From NCBI RefSeq assembly GCF_001421515.1, contig NZ_LMKM01000037.1, positions 1 to 64,000 of the forward strand: a DNA stretch of 64,000 nucleotides, read 5' to 3'. Shown here one piece after another: positions 1 through 7,823 of this stretch (position 1 is its first letter; every line of letters starts with the position of its first letter). Made by a program: the position numbers and the translations under genes. Source of the stretch: Pedobacter sp. Leaf216 (GTDB lineage Bacteria; Bacteroidota; Bacteroidia; Sphingobacteriales; Sphingobacteriaceae). A model generated the notes under the pieces. That model searched no databases. It was not told the DNA's origin and saw only the letters and a program-made list of their open reading frames with translations.

Positions 1-23
1 ATATTTTATTACCTCAAACAAAA

Positions 24-95
24 ACTGGTGTACTTTGGCTCGGAATGACTGGTGCACTATGCCTCGGAATGGGTGGTGTAGTATGGGTCGGAATA
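24..95 (+). repeat. Three tandem 24-bp repeats, probable end of an IS21-family element
   Basis: Three consecutive 24-bp units start at 24, 48 and 72. Each has the form ctggtg, a variable centre, then ctcggaat (gtcggaat in the third). Multiple short direct repeats near the ends are typical of IS21-family elements. The sequence then changes into an unrelated coding region, which suggests the element lies to the left and ends close to position 98. No transposase is visible, so the family assignment is an inference. Confidence 0.45.
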
Positions 96-463
96 TCCAC
101 CGAAAACTATTCAGTTCTGCGGAGTCAAATCTTTCGGGCAAACCTAAATACCTCACGTGGGACGAGCTATGGGAACACGCTTCACCCAAATTTAAAGACT
201 CAGCCAATCTCGATTACGACAAAATCATGAAGCTATTTACGACAACTGATCTAAAAGGCTACAGACAAGATGAGCGTTTCGCAAACATGATCGACGATGC
301 CTTGCATTGCTTTTATGCCGCTCATTGCGACTATTTCATTACGATTGACAAACGCTGTGCGGACAAGGCTAGACTGGTCTATGAGAAGCTCGGTATTTCA
401 ACCGCTGTATACAGTCCCGATCAATTTTATGCATATGCATCATCATTAGCTTCTATCGAATAA
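35..463 (+). pseudogene. PIN-like domain protein, 5' end replaced by IS repeats
   Basis: The open frame begins with TTG inside the 24-bp repeats, so its first 20 or so residues (MARNDWCTMPRNGW and following) are translated repeat DNA rather than native protein. The remaining part contains NMIDDALHCFYAAHCDYFIT followed by IDKR and KLGISTAVYSP. This resembles the C-terminal half of PIN-domain ribonucleases, with late acidic residues in NMIDD and the TxDxR-like segment. The N-terminal part with the first catalytic aspartate is missing, so the gene is probably disrupted by the insertion. It converges with the gene that ends at 521. It could instead be an uncharacterised short protein. Confidence 0.45.
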
Positions 464-520
464 TATGTATCAGTAACCGAATTTACTGGAGCAATTTAAG
501 GGGTATATCTAAAAATAAAG

Positions 521-1558
521 CTATTTGTATTTATCGTGTAGATCATTGATCCATTTATCACTTACAATATTAGTCTGAAACGGTTCAACCCTAAGTGAAA
601 TGATATCATCAAGCAGCAAAACCGTTCGGATTATACACCTTCTACATTCGCTTCTATGGGTCTCATCATGAACACCCTTATTAAAAAGTGCATATAATTT
701 TTCCCATTCTTTGAAAAGTGTGGCGGTGGCAGAAACAATCATCTCGACATTGGTTTTGCTCTGCAGTTGTTTAGTGGCAAAAGCCATTAACCTATTCTTA
801 TATTTATCCTCCTTTAATGATCTCCCGTCTATAATTTGTTCAGTTGCCGGAAATAAGCAACCGGTCACATACTCAAAAACCCTTCTACATGAAGTCATCA
901 CGTGAGCATACTGCTCTCCTACTAATGCAGCGTCAAATGCACTTGTCAATGCCCATAGTTTATTAGTAAGATCTGGAGCAACATCAATCAGTTTCCCTGT
1001 AATTTCATCACTAATACTGGCAAAAAGTGCATCAACGCTTTTACGCCATTCGGCCCCGCGCCTGGCATGTTCGTAATTATGATGGTCATCAAACACACTA
1101 TATCTGTAGTTTGAGTTTTCGATCTTCACATGAGCAAAGAATAAGCCTTCAAAGAAAGTTTTTTCTTCAGCAGCATATTCCCGCATTTCCGGATCATCAT
1201 TATCCACCATTATATAGAGGTCCTTGTTTAATATCCGAAACTTAGGGCCAATACACTCCCCATAACAATACCACTGCAACTCATCGGAATGATCTATCTC
1301 GAATGCCCCGAGGTAATGTTCTTCGTCCTTTAGGAAAGTATGTATTTGTTGAGCAACAGACTTGCCTATCGTTTCAAAGCAGATGATAAAGATATTTTCT
1401 CTAAGCATCACTTTTGCATTATCATAAGAAATGCGTTTCCAGGTATCAAAAGGAAAACCTACAAGCCGGTTGACGAACAGACGTTCATCTACATCTCTGA
1501 TGTCGCCAAGAATAAGATCACCAGTCAGCACTTTACTAGAGAGACTAACGCCCTCCAT
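521..1558 (-). CDS. HEPN-like partner protein of the adjacent reverse transcriptase
   Basis: I do not recognise the family. The protein is soluble and about 345 residues from the ATG used here. The same frame stays open upstream to a TTG at 1738, inside the end of the reverse transcriptase gene, so the product may be up to 405 residues and translationally coupled. The C-terminal third is predicted helical and ends with LFNKGVHDETHRSECRRC followed by a hydrophobic helix. This resembles the R/N-x-x-x-H region of HEPN-type RNase domains, which are common effectors in toxin and phage-defence systems. Gene order, same strand and minimal spacing imply a two-gene operon. The effector role is inference. 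Confidence 0.55.
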   Translation of the reverse strand: MEGVSLSSKVLTGDLILGDIRDVDERLFVNRLVGFPFDTWKRISYDNAKVMLRENIFIICFETIGKSVAQQIHTFLKDEEHYLGAFEIDHSDELQWYCYGECIGPKFRILNKDLYIMVDNDDPEMREYAAEEKTFFEGLFFAHVKIENSNYRYSVFDDHHNYEHARRGAEWRKSVDALFASISDEITGKLIDVAPDLTNKLWALTSAFDAALVGEQYAHVMTSCRRVFEYVTGCLFPATEQIIDGRSLKEDKYKNRLMAFATKQLQSKTNVEMIVSATATLFKEWEKLYALFNKGVHDETHRSECRRCIIRTVLLLDDIISLRVEPFQTNIVSDKWINDLHDKYK

Positions 1559-1703
1559 TTTTAAATACTTTCGAAAAAGCAATTCATAAAAATGCTTGTC
1601 GTAAAAACCGGTGATATCTGAACATTTGAAATGATATGCTACTTTCACACATAAACATACTAAAAAGTGGACAACAATTGTATGGGCATTGGTAAATTTA
1701 AAA

Positions 1704-3242
1704 TTAACGTTTTGCGATTCGTTTCTTTTGTTTAGCAAACTCGCTGCTGGTTTTTGCCATCTCTCTTTCGAGAATACTAAAGTGTGCAGAAAGTTGTCGC
1801 TTAATCGATGTTGAATTCATTCCTTTTCTAACAATACCTGCAGCCGTTATATATTGCTCCTGAGCGGCATTCTGAGCGTAAGTGATGAAGTTGCGATCGC
1901 CGAAATGGGTATAACGACCGTGAAGTTGTTTTTTAGAAATTTTTTCCTTTTTAGATTTTTTACCATATGCCATCATCATAGTTTTAAGCACGCGCCCCTT
2001 GGCTTTTCTAAAATATCGGGAGAGGCTTGCTGGCCGAACATAAATATTCCTTCCATTGAATTCAAAACCAAGGTATTGGAGATTTCTATAAAATTTCTGT
2101 TCATTAACTTTTGTCGTAGCTTTCTTACCTTCACCCCTGATATCAAATGAACGAATTTTCCCACTACTGTCTGGCCTAAACTCGATTACTTCGGTTTTTT
2201 TCTTTTGTATGGTCAGATGATATTTGTCCTTACGCTTTATCTCATCGACAACCTCGTTATTTAAATAAACAGCATTTTCAGATTTGCAGATCAACAGCAA
2301 GTCATCGCAATAGCGGAAATAGTGAAAATCCATTTGCTTACCTAATCTGGTGAGCCACCTGTCAAATTCAATTAAATAAATATTTGATAAAACTGAACTC
2401 ATAGGTGATCCCTGAGGGATACCCCTGTAAGAGAGCGAACCATCGTCGTTCACTTTGGGCTTATTAAGCACAATCAACTGTCTACGGCGGATCAGTTCAA
2501 ATTTTTCTAAATAAGTTGATCCGGCAATATCATCTGAGATCAGATCTAATAAATTGAAAAACTTATCTGCTTTTAGCATATCAATTTCAAAATGTTTTAA
2601 AAAACTAGCTTTTCCTACATATCGATAGTTTGTCAGGGATCGAAATACTTTATACTGATCGAGTGGGAGTTGTTTTTTACCAATTACCTCACACCATTTT
2701 TCTTTTAAAAGTTTGTGGTCAATATTATCAAAATAACCGGTTATGTCCAAAGCAATAGCCGTGCATTTGCCATGCTTAGCAACCATTTCTTTAACAGAAT
2801 CGAAAGCGCGTTTAGCAAATTGAATGTTGCAGTCGCCTCCGAGGTCAGAACGGTAAGCAAGGATGCAATTATCGAATTTTTCTTTTTTTATGTATTTTTG
2901 GTAGGCCTCGGTTAGTGCGTAAGCATAAAAGGAGTAGATATAGGAATCAATATGTGATGGGAATGAAATGGGCCGTATTTTTGTTTCCAAATCATAGGCA
3001 TCGATTGTTTCGTCAAATTTATATCTTGGTGTTTTGGCCAGGATTTTTAAGTGCGGTGTAAATGAATATTTAGCAATTGTATTGAGAGTGGGATCCTTGA
3101 GAAGTTTCCTAATTTTGTTCCCCGATTTGGCAAAGTCAAAAACATTGTCAAATTGCTTGTATGTCTTGGGTTTATCAGATTTCTTTACCTTTTCCGCAAA
3201 ACGTTCCCAAAGCTCATCAGTATATATAGCATCAATAATCAT
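1704..3242 (-). CDS. Reverse transcriptase, probable defence-associated (DRT/UG or Abi-like)
   Basis: This is a 512-residue RNA-directed DNA polymerase. Visible RT motifs are KIRPISFPS near residue 88 (fingers), AIALDITGYFDNID with Asp166 (motif A), RGIPQGSPMSSVLSN at 273-287 (motif B), YCDDLLLI at 311-318 (motif C, catalytic DD) and LQYLGFEF at 388-395 (motif E). About 110 further residues follow as a basic C-terminal domain. There is no group II intron maturase or HNH domain and no DGR partner. It is paired with a HEPN-like gene, sits in accessory DNA beside a recombinase, and is preceded by a hairpin-rich leader. This fits the antiphage RT groups (DRT/UG/Abi or retron-like). The exact class cannot be assigned by eye. 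Confidence 0.85.
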   Translation of the reverse strand: MIIDAIYTDELWERFAEKVKKSDKPKTYKQFDNVFDFAKSGNKIRKLLKDPTLNTIAKYSFTPHLKILAKTPRYKFDETIDAYDLETKIRPISFPSHIDSYIYSFYAYALTEAYQKYIKKEKFDNCILAYRSDLGGDCNIQFAKRAFDSVKEMVAKHGKCTAIALDITGYFDNIDHKLLKEKWCEVIGKKQLPLDQYKVFRSLTNYRYVGKASFLKHFEIDMLKADKFFNLLDLISDDIAGSTYLEKFELIRRRQLIVLNKPKVNDDGSLSYRGIPQGSPMSSVLSNIYLIEFDRWLTRLGKQMDFHYFRYCDDLLLICKSENAVYLNNEVVDEIKRKDKYHLTIQKKKTEVIEFRPDSSGKIRSFDIRGEGKKATTKVNEQKFYRNLQYLGFEFNGRNIYVRPASLSRYFRKAKGRVLKTMMMAYGKKSKKEKISKKQLHGRYTHFGDRNFITYAQNAAQEQYITAAGIVRKGMNSTSIKRQLSAHFSILEREMAKTSSEFAKQKKRIAKR

Positions 3243-3259
3243 AATTTTTAATGGGACAT

Positions 3260-3410
3260 CAGCTAGAGAAATCCATCAGAGTTAACACTCTAGCCAATGC
3301 ACAATGTATATTCATTGCTCAGTAAATGACCGCCTTCAATCATTTGGGGACTTGAACCCCTGTTATACCCAAATCCGCCCATGGCCGATCACCTTTAAAA
3401 GTGCGGCACT
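3260..3410 (-). ncRNA. Candidate structured RNA leader upstream of the reverse transcriptase
   Basis: The sequence just 5' of the RT start can fold into successive hairpins on the RT strand. These are GCCG-CAC paired with GTG-CGGC (3384-3407), GGGG-TTCAAGT-CCCC (3346-3360), AAATGA with TCATTT (3324-3345), CAATG with CATTG (3302-3317), and a 7-bp GCTAGAG/CTCTAGC stem (3262-3294). The last stem encloses an alternative AGAGT/ACTCT hairpin. No convincing coding frame occupies the strand. Many defensive RTs use an adjacent non-coding RNA as template or cofactor. Boundaries are approximate and transcription is inferred. Confidence 0.35.
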
Positions 3411-3575
3411 ACACATTGAACAAACCGACGCCTGCTCAACCTTTTTAGGATTACCGGTCAATCATCTGATATTGACTTCCGTTCCCCCCAAAACCTTTCG
3501 TTGCATGTTTCGTCGCAGATCGGGTATTCCAAAATTTCTTTTGGTAAGGTCTTTTTAAACTTAAACTATAATGTT

Positions 3576-3776
3576 ATGAGCATACTGAATTACATTCTAC
3601 AAACATCTATTGTTCTTATCTTACTGTCTATAAGGATAAGAATTGATTTAACAGATATTTATAATAAACTGCAACATTCTTTGGAACTGTTCCAAAGAAT
3701 TAGTAACTTAAACAACACATCCAATGGACTACACCAGAGGCAATTATTAGACAACAAATATTCAGCCAGAAACTAA
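3576..3776 (+). CDS. Possible small membrane protein
   Basis: A 66-codon frame starts with ATG in an AT-rich stretch. Residues 3-22 are hydrophobic (LNYILQTSIVLILLSI), followed by a basic then mixed polar tail, as in small single-pass membrane peptides. It is divergent from the reverse transcriptase operon. There is no recognisable family and no ribosome binding site, although this is normal in Bacteroidota. It could be chance. Downstream, 3777-4007 holds only a weak CTGAC/GTCAG inverted repeat around 3780-3803 and no other feature I can support. Confidence 0.25.
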   Translation: MSILNYILQTSIVLILLSIRIRIDLTDIYNKLQHSLELFQRISNLNNTSNGLHQRQLLDNKYSARN

Positions 3777-4007
3777 TAACTGACATCATGTCTTAGACGT
3801 CAGTTAGAATGTTTACGAATTTTCTTAAAGGCAAATGTAAATTCGACTAACCTCCTATTTCCGACCTCTAACTCAGATTGATAATTAATCCTCTCTGCAG
3901 TAAGTTGAATGCATCAAAATGACCCATTACGTTTTCGCCGAACAATTCTTTAAAGACCGTTTTTCCGATATTCATTTTATTAAATAAATTAAAAGCTACT
4001 ATAAAAA

Positions 4008-4610
4008 TTAAAAAAAACATAGTTGCACTTCTGCGACCTGGATCTTTTCAATACTCCTCAATGTTGCTAAAATAATTTTTTGATTATAATTTGTAGTATC
4101 CTTATTTCCTACTTTTGAAGCCATTGCATTTTTAAGTTTTTGAATCGCATGATGTAGTGCATCTTCCCTTGAGCTAAAAATGGGGGTATAAACACAAATT
4201 CCTGATGATGAACCTGCTGTTCCATAGGCAATGCTCATGCCATAAGTCCATTTATTGTTAGGTCCTTTTCCTAAGGTAACGGTGCTATAACTGCCATATC
4301 GGTCTCTTTCAGTCAATCCGAAACGCAATTCTTCCTGATCCAAGAATAGTGGTCTTGTTAGCCAACCATATTCATCAAAATCAATTTCGGCAAATCCGAA
4401 CTTTAAACCGCAACGAAAAGCATAGACATTGAAGATAATGGTTCTCAAGCCGTCACCAAATTGGTGGAACCACTTCAATTGTTTAAGGTCATTTTGTTGA
4501 ATGGTTTTTAAAATCTCATTAAGGAGTTCACGTTCATAACTCACATGATAATGTTCTTCCAAATACTGGGTTACTGCAGTTTCATTTAGCAATGCTGATA
4601 GTGTTTCCAT
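4008..4610 (-). CDS. Uncharacterised protein in the accessory region
   Basis: This is a soluble protein of 200 residues from the ATG chosen here. A TTG at 4667 would add 19 residues, but it lies inside a hairpin. The sequence is mixed alpha/beta, with an aromatic and glycine-rich centre (LKWFHQFGDGLRTIIFN, TYGMSIAYGTAGSSSGICVY) and a helical C terminus. I see no catalytic motif, signal peptide or membrane segment, and I do not recognise the family. The gene lies between the RT operon and the recombinase and points away from the recombinase, so it may be cargo of the integrated element. Confidence 0.6.
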   Translation of the reverse strand: METLSALLNETAVTQYLEEHYHVSYERELLNEILKTIQQNDLKQLKWFHQFGDGLRTIIFNVYAFRCGLKFGFAEIDFDEYGWLTRPLFLDQEELRFGLTERDRYGSYSTVTLGKGPNNKWTYGMSIAYGTAGSSSGICVYTPIFSSREDALHHAIQKLKNAMASKVGNKDTTNYNQKIILATLRSIEKIQVAEVQLCFF

Positions 4611-4660
4611 AGCGATACATTTATTTTTTAACTGCCCAAGAAATTGCGCTGACTGCTTAT

Positions 4661-4699
4661 CGCTCAAGGGCGGCGTAGCCGTTTATAAACCCTTGAACG
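4661..4699. repeat. Nested inverted repeat between accessory genes
   Basis: CGCTCAAGGG at 4661-4670 and CCCTTGAACG at 4690-4699 pair with a single mismatch. The loop itself contains CGGC-gta-GCCG. The structure overlaps the alternative TTG start of the gene to its left. It may be a regulatory hairpin or an operator of the element. Confidence 0.4.
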
Positions 4700-4776
4700 A
4701 TAAATAGCAGCTCAGCGATAGATTTGCAGATTTAAAAATTAATGGATAAGAGAAAGATCGATTGCTTTGAAAAGAA

Positions 4777-4859
4777 TTACGTAGGGATCCCTATAGGGAG
4801 TACGTAAGAATATTTTATACACAGTTTATTATTGCGATAGGGTATAATAGAGCTATTAT
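4777..4859 (+). promoter_or_regulatory. Cluster of palindromes upstream of the recombinase operon
   Basis: Three symmetric motifs occur in 83 bp. TTACGTA (4777-4783) and TACGTAA (4801-4807) flank the perfect palindrome TCCCTATAGGGA (4788-4799). ATAATAG-AG-CTATTAT (4844-4859) runs into the ATG of the small gene at 4858, and TATAAT occurs at 4843-4848. The position fits operators for an autoregulated integration module or a recombinase recognition site. Which of the two is not determinable from sequence. Confidence 0.45.
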
Positions 4860-5049
4860 GAAATCAAAGACGGACATTAAAAATATACTTAAACCAATCC
4901 TTATTGTTGAAGAATTACCAAAAACATTTGGCAGTAGCTTGTATAGAAACAATAACAAACAGCAGAGCAAAATTACCGAAGAAGAAAAGATAATGCTAAC
5001 TTTAATAGCAAATATTATTGTAGAAATAGCTTTAAGGGAGGAATTATGA
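4858..5049 (+). CDS. Small protein translationally coupled to the serine recombinase
   Basis: This is a 63-residue protein with no known domain. Its C-terminal 25 residues form a predicted hydrophobic helix (EEKIMLTLIANIIVEIALRE). The stop codon overlaps the recombinase start as ATGA, and a GGGAGG Shine-Dalgarno-like stretch lies at 5037-5042. Such a site is unusual for this phylum and indicates coupling. By position it may be a directionality or accessory factor for the recombinase. It is too short to classify further. Confidence 0.6.
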   Translation: MKSKTDIKNILKPILIVEELPKTFGSSLYRNNNKQQSKITEEEKIMLTLIANIIVEIALREEL

Positions 5050-6662
5050 ACGCTATAGGTTATATGAGATTGAGCAGTAAGGATCAATCAAAATCATTAG
5101 AATATCAAGAATCATCAATAAAAGAATATTGTAGACGCAACAACTTAAACATTATCGGATTGTTTAAGGATAATGGGGAATCAAGTTACACATTCGACCG
5201 CCCTGATTATCGTGCCTTGGAGCTATACCTAAAGAACTACAAAGGTCAATGTAATTATATCATCGTACTTGACCATGACAGATTCAGCAGAAACCTTCCG
5301 GAGGCGTTGATGAAAATCGGTGAGCTGGAAGCCAAATATGGAGTCAAAGTGCTTTCCACAAATGAAAGGATTGATCTGGACACCTCCGATCCAGACGTAT
5401 TCATTAAGCGAGCCTTTGAGTACATGATGGCCAATAAGGAATTGTTTAATATTCGCAAGCGTACAAAGCAGGGCGTCAGAAATGCAAAGGAAAGTGGCCG
5501 TTATCTCGGAAGGGCACCTTATGGTTATAGGAATATTATTGATGGAACTAGAAAAAACCTAATAGAGATCCATCAAGGCGAAGCTTTAATAGTTGAGCGA
5601 ATATTCAGGGAATTTATCATCGGCATTCCTCAATATATCATTTATAAAAATGTCAAAGCGTTAGGCTTTACAAGAACCAGCAAGTCTGCTATCCAGGAGA
5701 TCCTTATGAATTGTGTCTACGCAGGACTAATCAGGGTCCCACCCTTTCAGGAACTGCCAGAGAAATTTGTGAAGTCTATCCATTTGCCGATAATCTCAGA
5801 TGCGGAGTATTGGCTGGTGCAGAATATGTTGAATAAAAGCAAGAGAAAAACACGTGTCCAACCAGCGGAGGATTTTCCATTGAGGGGCATTCTTAAATGT
5901 TGGTGTGGAAAGGGAATGACAGCTGGATATACTAAAGGCCGTAAAAGCTATTACTTGTATTATCGTTGTACAGAGCATACGAATTATAATTTAGCAGGCA
6001 ACAAGTTGCATGACGCTATCGAAGCGGTATTAAAAGGCTTAAGCTTCTCTACCCATCAAGTCCAATTTGTTAGGGAAACAGCAAAGGCCTTATTGATAGA
6101 GCCGCAGAAGTTAAAGAAAGAACAACATCAAAATAAAATCAGAAAGCTTCATGAGCTAAACGAAAAGATTTTCAAGCTTGAAGAACGATTGATGAATAAT
6201 GAGATAGAGAGTTCGACCTATCAAACCTGGTTTCAAAAATACAAAGAAGAAAAGGCAATGCTTGAATATTCATTAAGTGGAAATCAACCATCTAAAATCC
6301 GAAACGAGGATGAGCTTATTGACCGAATTTTACCTAACCTAACTAACCTCCATGAGATTTATCAAAAAGGCAACATTACACAGAAGCATACGCTGATGAG
6401 GGGGGTGTTCAAAGATAATCTGGTATGGGGTGACGATATGTTTAGAACCGCTTTTATTGACCCGACGTTCAACGATAACATACTGAAAGTCAAGCAAAAA
6501 GGGTTGCTTTTTAACGAGCAACCCTTTAAGGTTTTGGGCTTGAGCCCGGTTAGTACCCGGAGCCGGAGTCGAACCGGCACGGTTTCCCACAGGTGTTTGA
6601 GACCAGCGCGTCTACCAATTCCGCCATCCGGGCATTCTTGTTGGACGGGGTTGCAAATGTAG
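5046..6662 (+). CDS. Large serine recombinase (site-specific integrase)
   Basis: The protein starts GYMRLSSKDQ, with Ser10 as the likely nucleophile and Arg8 of the resolvase fold. LDHDRFSRN near residue 76 is the second catalytic arginine region. A recombinase domain spans about residues 160-280. A zinc-ribbon-like CWCGKGM segment with a later YRC follows, then a coiled coil at about 345-405. This architecture belongs to large serine integrases of mobile elements. From about residue 485 the frame runs through the tRNA-Leu terminator and then antisense through the whole tRNA, so the last 50 or so residues (VSTRSRSRTGTVSHR and following) are probably host DNA. The native stop codon seems to have been lost or never needed. 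Confidence 0.9.
   Translation: MNAIGYMRLSSKDQSKSLEYQESSIKEYCRRNNLNIIGLFKDNGESSYTFDRPDYRALELYLKNYKGQCNYIIVLDHDRFSRNLPEALMKIGELEAKYGVKVLSTNERIDLDTSDPDVFIKRAFEYMMANKELFNIRKRTKQGVRNAKESGRYLGRAPYGYRNIIDGTRKNLIEIHQGEALIVERIFREFIIGIPQYIIYKNVKALGFTRTSKSAIQEILMNCVYAGLIRVPPFQELPEKFVKSIHLPIISDAEYWLVQNMLNKSKRKTRVQPAEDFPLRGILKCWCGKGMTAGYTKGRKSYYLYYRCTEHTNYNLAGNKLHDAIEAVLKGLSFSTHQVQFVRETAKALLIEPQKLKKEQHQNKIRKLHELNEKIFKLEERLMNNEIESSTYQTWFQKYKEEKAMLEYSLSGNQPSKIRNEDELIDRILPNLTNLHEIYQKGNITQKHTLMRGVFKDNLVWGDDMFRTAFIDPTFNDNILKVKQKGLLFNEQPFKVLGLSPVSTRSRSRTGTVSHRCLRPARLPIPPSGHSCWTGLQM
6498..6527 (-). terminator. Rho-independent terminator of tRNA-Leu
   Basis: An 11-bp perfect stem AAAGGGTTGCT / AGCAACCCTTT encloses an 8-nt loop. 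Read on the minus strand it is followed by a T-run, as expected just downstream of the tRNA. It lies inside the 3' part of the recombinase reading frame. Confidence 0.8.
6554..6633 (-). tRNA. tRNA-Leu (anticodon CAA)
   Basis: This is an 80-nt class II tRNA. The acceptor stem is GCCCGGA/TCCGGGT with a G1-U72 wobble and discriminator A. The D arm is GCG/CGC, the anticodon loop is CTCAAAC giving CAA, there is a short variable arm, and the T arm is GCCGG-TTCGACT-CCGGC. CCA is not encoded. The anticodon stem has an apparent U28-U42 mismatch. An integrated element abuts the 3' end, a usual integration site. Confidence 0.93.
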
Positions 6663-6721
6663 ATAACGAAACCCTAATTCACAAAATTATTTTTAATTAA
6701 TTTTAACTCACTGAAGCACAA

Positions 6722-7015
6722 TTATTTTGGTCGCTCATCTTTCAATTTGCGGTCTACCACGAAGGGTATAAACGGCAAAAGTGATGCTAAAAAGATCAGA
6801 ACGGCTTTACCAAACTTCCATTTTTGCTCTTGCCAGGCTAAAATTAAAGTAGCTGCATACAACACAAATAATAATCCGTGTGCCCAACCGGTATACTTTA
6901 CATATAAAGGTAAATTTGCAAAATATTTTAAAGGCATGGCTACAAATAACAAGAGCAAATAGGATATACCTTCTGCTACGGCTACTTTACGAAAAATAGA
7001 AAGGGAACTATTCAT
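6722..7015 (-). CDS. DUF3817 family membrane protein
   Basis: This 97-residue integral membrane protein has three predicted helices. It shows the DUF3817 pattern: an N-terminal amphipathic start, AEGISYLLLLFVAMPLKY at about 14-31, GWAHGLLFVLY in the second helix and a third helix before a charged tail (VVDRKLKDERPK). The family is widespread in Bacteroidota and Actinobacteria and has no established biochemical function. Its length is typical. It is a lone gene between tRNA-Leu and hscB. Confidence 0.85.
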   Translation of the reverse strand: MNSSLSIFRKVAVAEGISYLLLLFVAMPLKYFANLPLYVKYTGWAHGLLFVLYAATLILAWQEQKWKFGKAVLIFLASLLPFIPFVVDRKLKDERPK

Positions 7016-7203
7016 TGATCTGATTGTTTTTCCGAAAGTATAATAAAGCCACTGGTTAACAAAAACTAAAAAATGATTTTACAATTGAGTGTTTTAAAGA
7101 AGTTGAAGGTAGAAGGTTCAGGGCTTTATCTTAAGACCTTTGCTACCTGACTTTACAGCCTAACTTCCTCATCCATTTTCCATTCAAAATCTTCCATCCA
7201 CTC

Positions 7204-7740
7204 CTATTTCACCAGTCGCTCTCTAATCCTATCAATGTATTTTTGGCGGTAAAAATTATCTTTTATTGAAGGTAATAATGCATCAGATGCTTCAGGGTTG
7301 CTATCGAACTGATTGATAAGATCATTTAATTCCTTTGCCAAATCTTCTTCAATTGATGCAACATCTCTTTTTACCTGCTCAAGCTTTTCTGCATCCGGCT
7401 CAAATTCCAAATCCATTAAAACTTCGTTTACATCCATCATTTCCATCAAAAAAGATTGGGGAAGTTGGTAAGCCTCATCAGTTGCTACAATCCCCTTTAG
7501 TTCAAGCACGTATTTTAAGCGCTTTTTAGCATTACTTAGTGTTTGGTAGGCCTTGTTGTTCAAAGTTGACAGATCGAGTACTTCCTGCTGCTTCTCTTCA
7601 CTTTCATTGGCATAAAAATCGGGATGAAACTGTTTGCTCAAAGCATAAAATTTTGATTTTACAGCATTTTGGTTTGGTTTGAACTGTATGGGAAGATCGT
7701 AAAATTCGAAATAATTAGGTTGTTGTACTGCTTCGCTCAT
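7204..7740 (-). CDS. hscB: Fe-S cluster co-chaperone HscB (J-domain protein)
   Basis: This 178-residue protein has an N-terminal J domain with HPD at 39-41 (KQFHPDFYAN) and a C-terminal three-helix HscB oligomerisation domain (DVNEVLMDLEFEP, then two long helices ending YIDRIRERL). HscB delivers the IscU scaffold to an Hsp70 during iron-sulphur cluster transfer in the cytoplasm. Length and the DxNEvLmdl-type motif fit HscB rather than DnaJ, which is encoded separately at 37246. No isc genes are adjacent, but an IscX-like protein and a 2Fe-2S ferredoxin lie near 44 kb. Confidence 0.85.
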   Translation of the reverse strand: MSEAVQQPNYFEFYDLPIQFKPNQNAVKSKFYALSKQFHPDFYANESEEKQQEVLDLSTLNNKAYQTLSNAKKRLKYVLELKGIVATDEAYQLPQSFLMEMMDVNEVLMDLEFEPDAEKLEQVKRDVASIEEDLAKELNDLINQFDSNPEASDALLPSIKDNFYRQKYIDRIRERLVK

Positions 7741-7760
7741 GATACTTATTAAATTAAAAA

Positions 7761-7805
7761 GCCGCAGATGTTCAGATTGAAGATTCCAATCTGTGCATCT
7801 GCGGC
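7761..7805. terminator. Long interrupted hairpin between rseP and hscB
   Basis: GCCGCAGATG (7761-7770) pairs with CATCTGCGGC (7796-7805), and inside it AGATTG (7774-7779) pairs with CAATCT (7787-7792). Poly-A on the left gives a T-rich tail on the minus strand, so it can end rseP transcription. The sequence also looks like a member of a dispersed palindromic repeat family. Confidence 0.6.
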
Positions 7806-7823
7806 AATTATATCAATTTGATT

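Noticed and set aside
3330..3420. A tRNA-like GGGG-TTCAAGT-CCCC arm upstream of the RT
   Set aside because: The loop is identical to a T loop, but the stem is only 4 bp. I could not find matching acceptor, D or anticodon arms at the right distances, so I keep it as part of a structured leader and not as a tRNA.
3304..3558. Open frame of 84 codons on the plus strand opposite the RT leader
   Set aside because: Its composition looks random and it lies antisense to the hairpins. No protein-like features.
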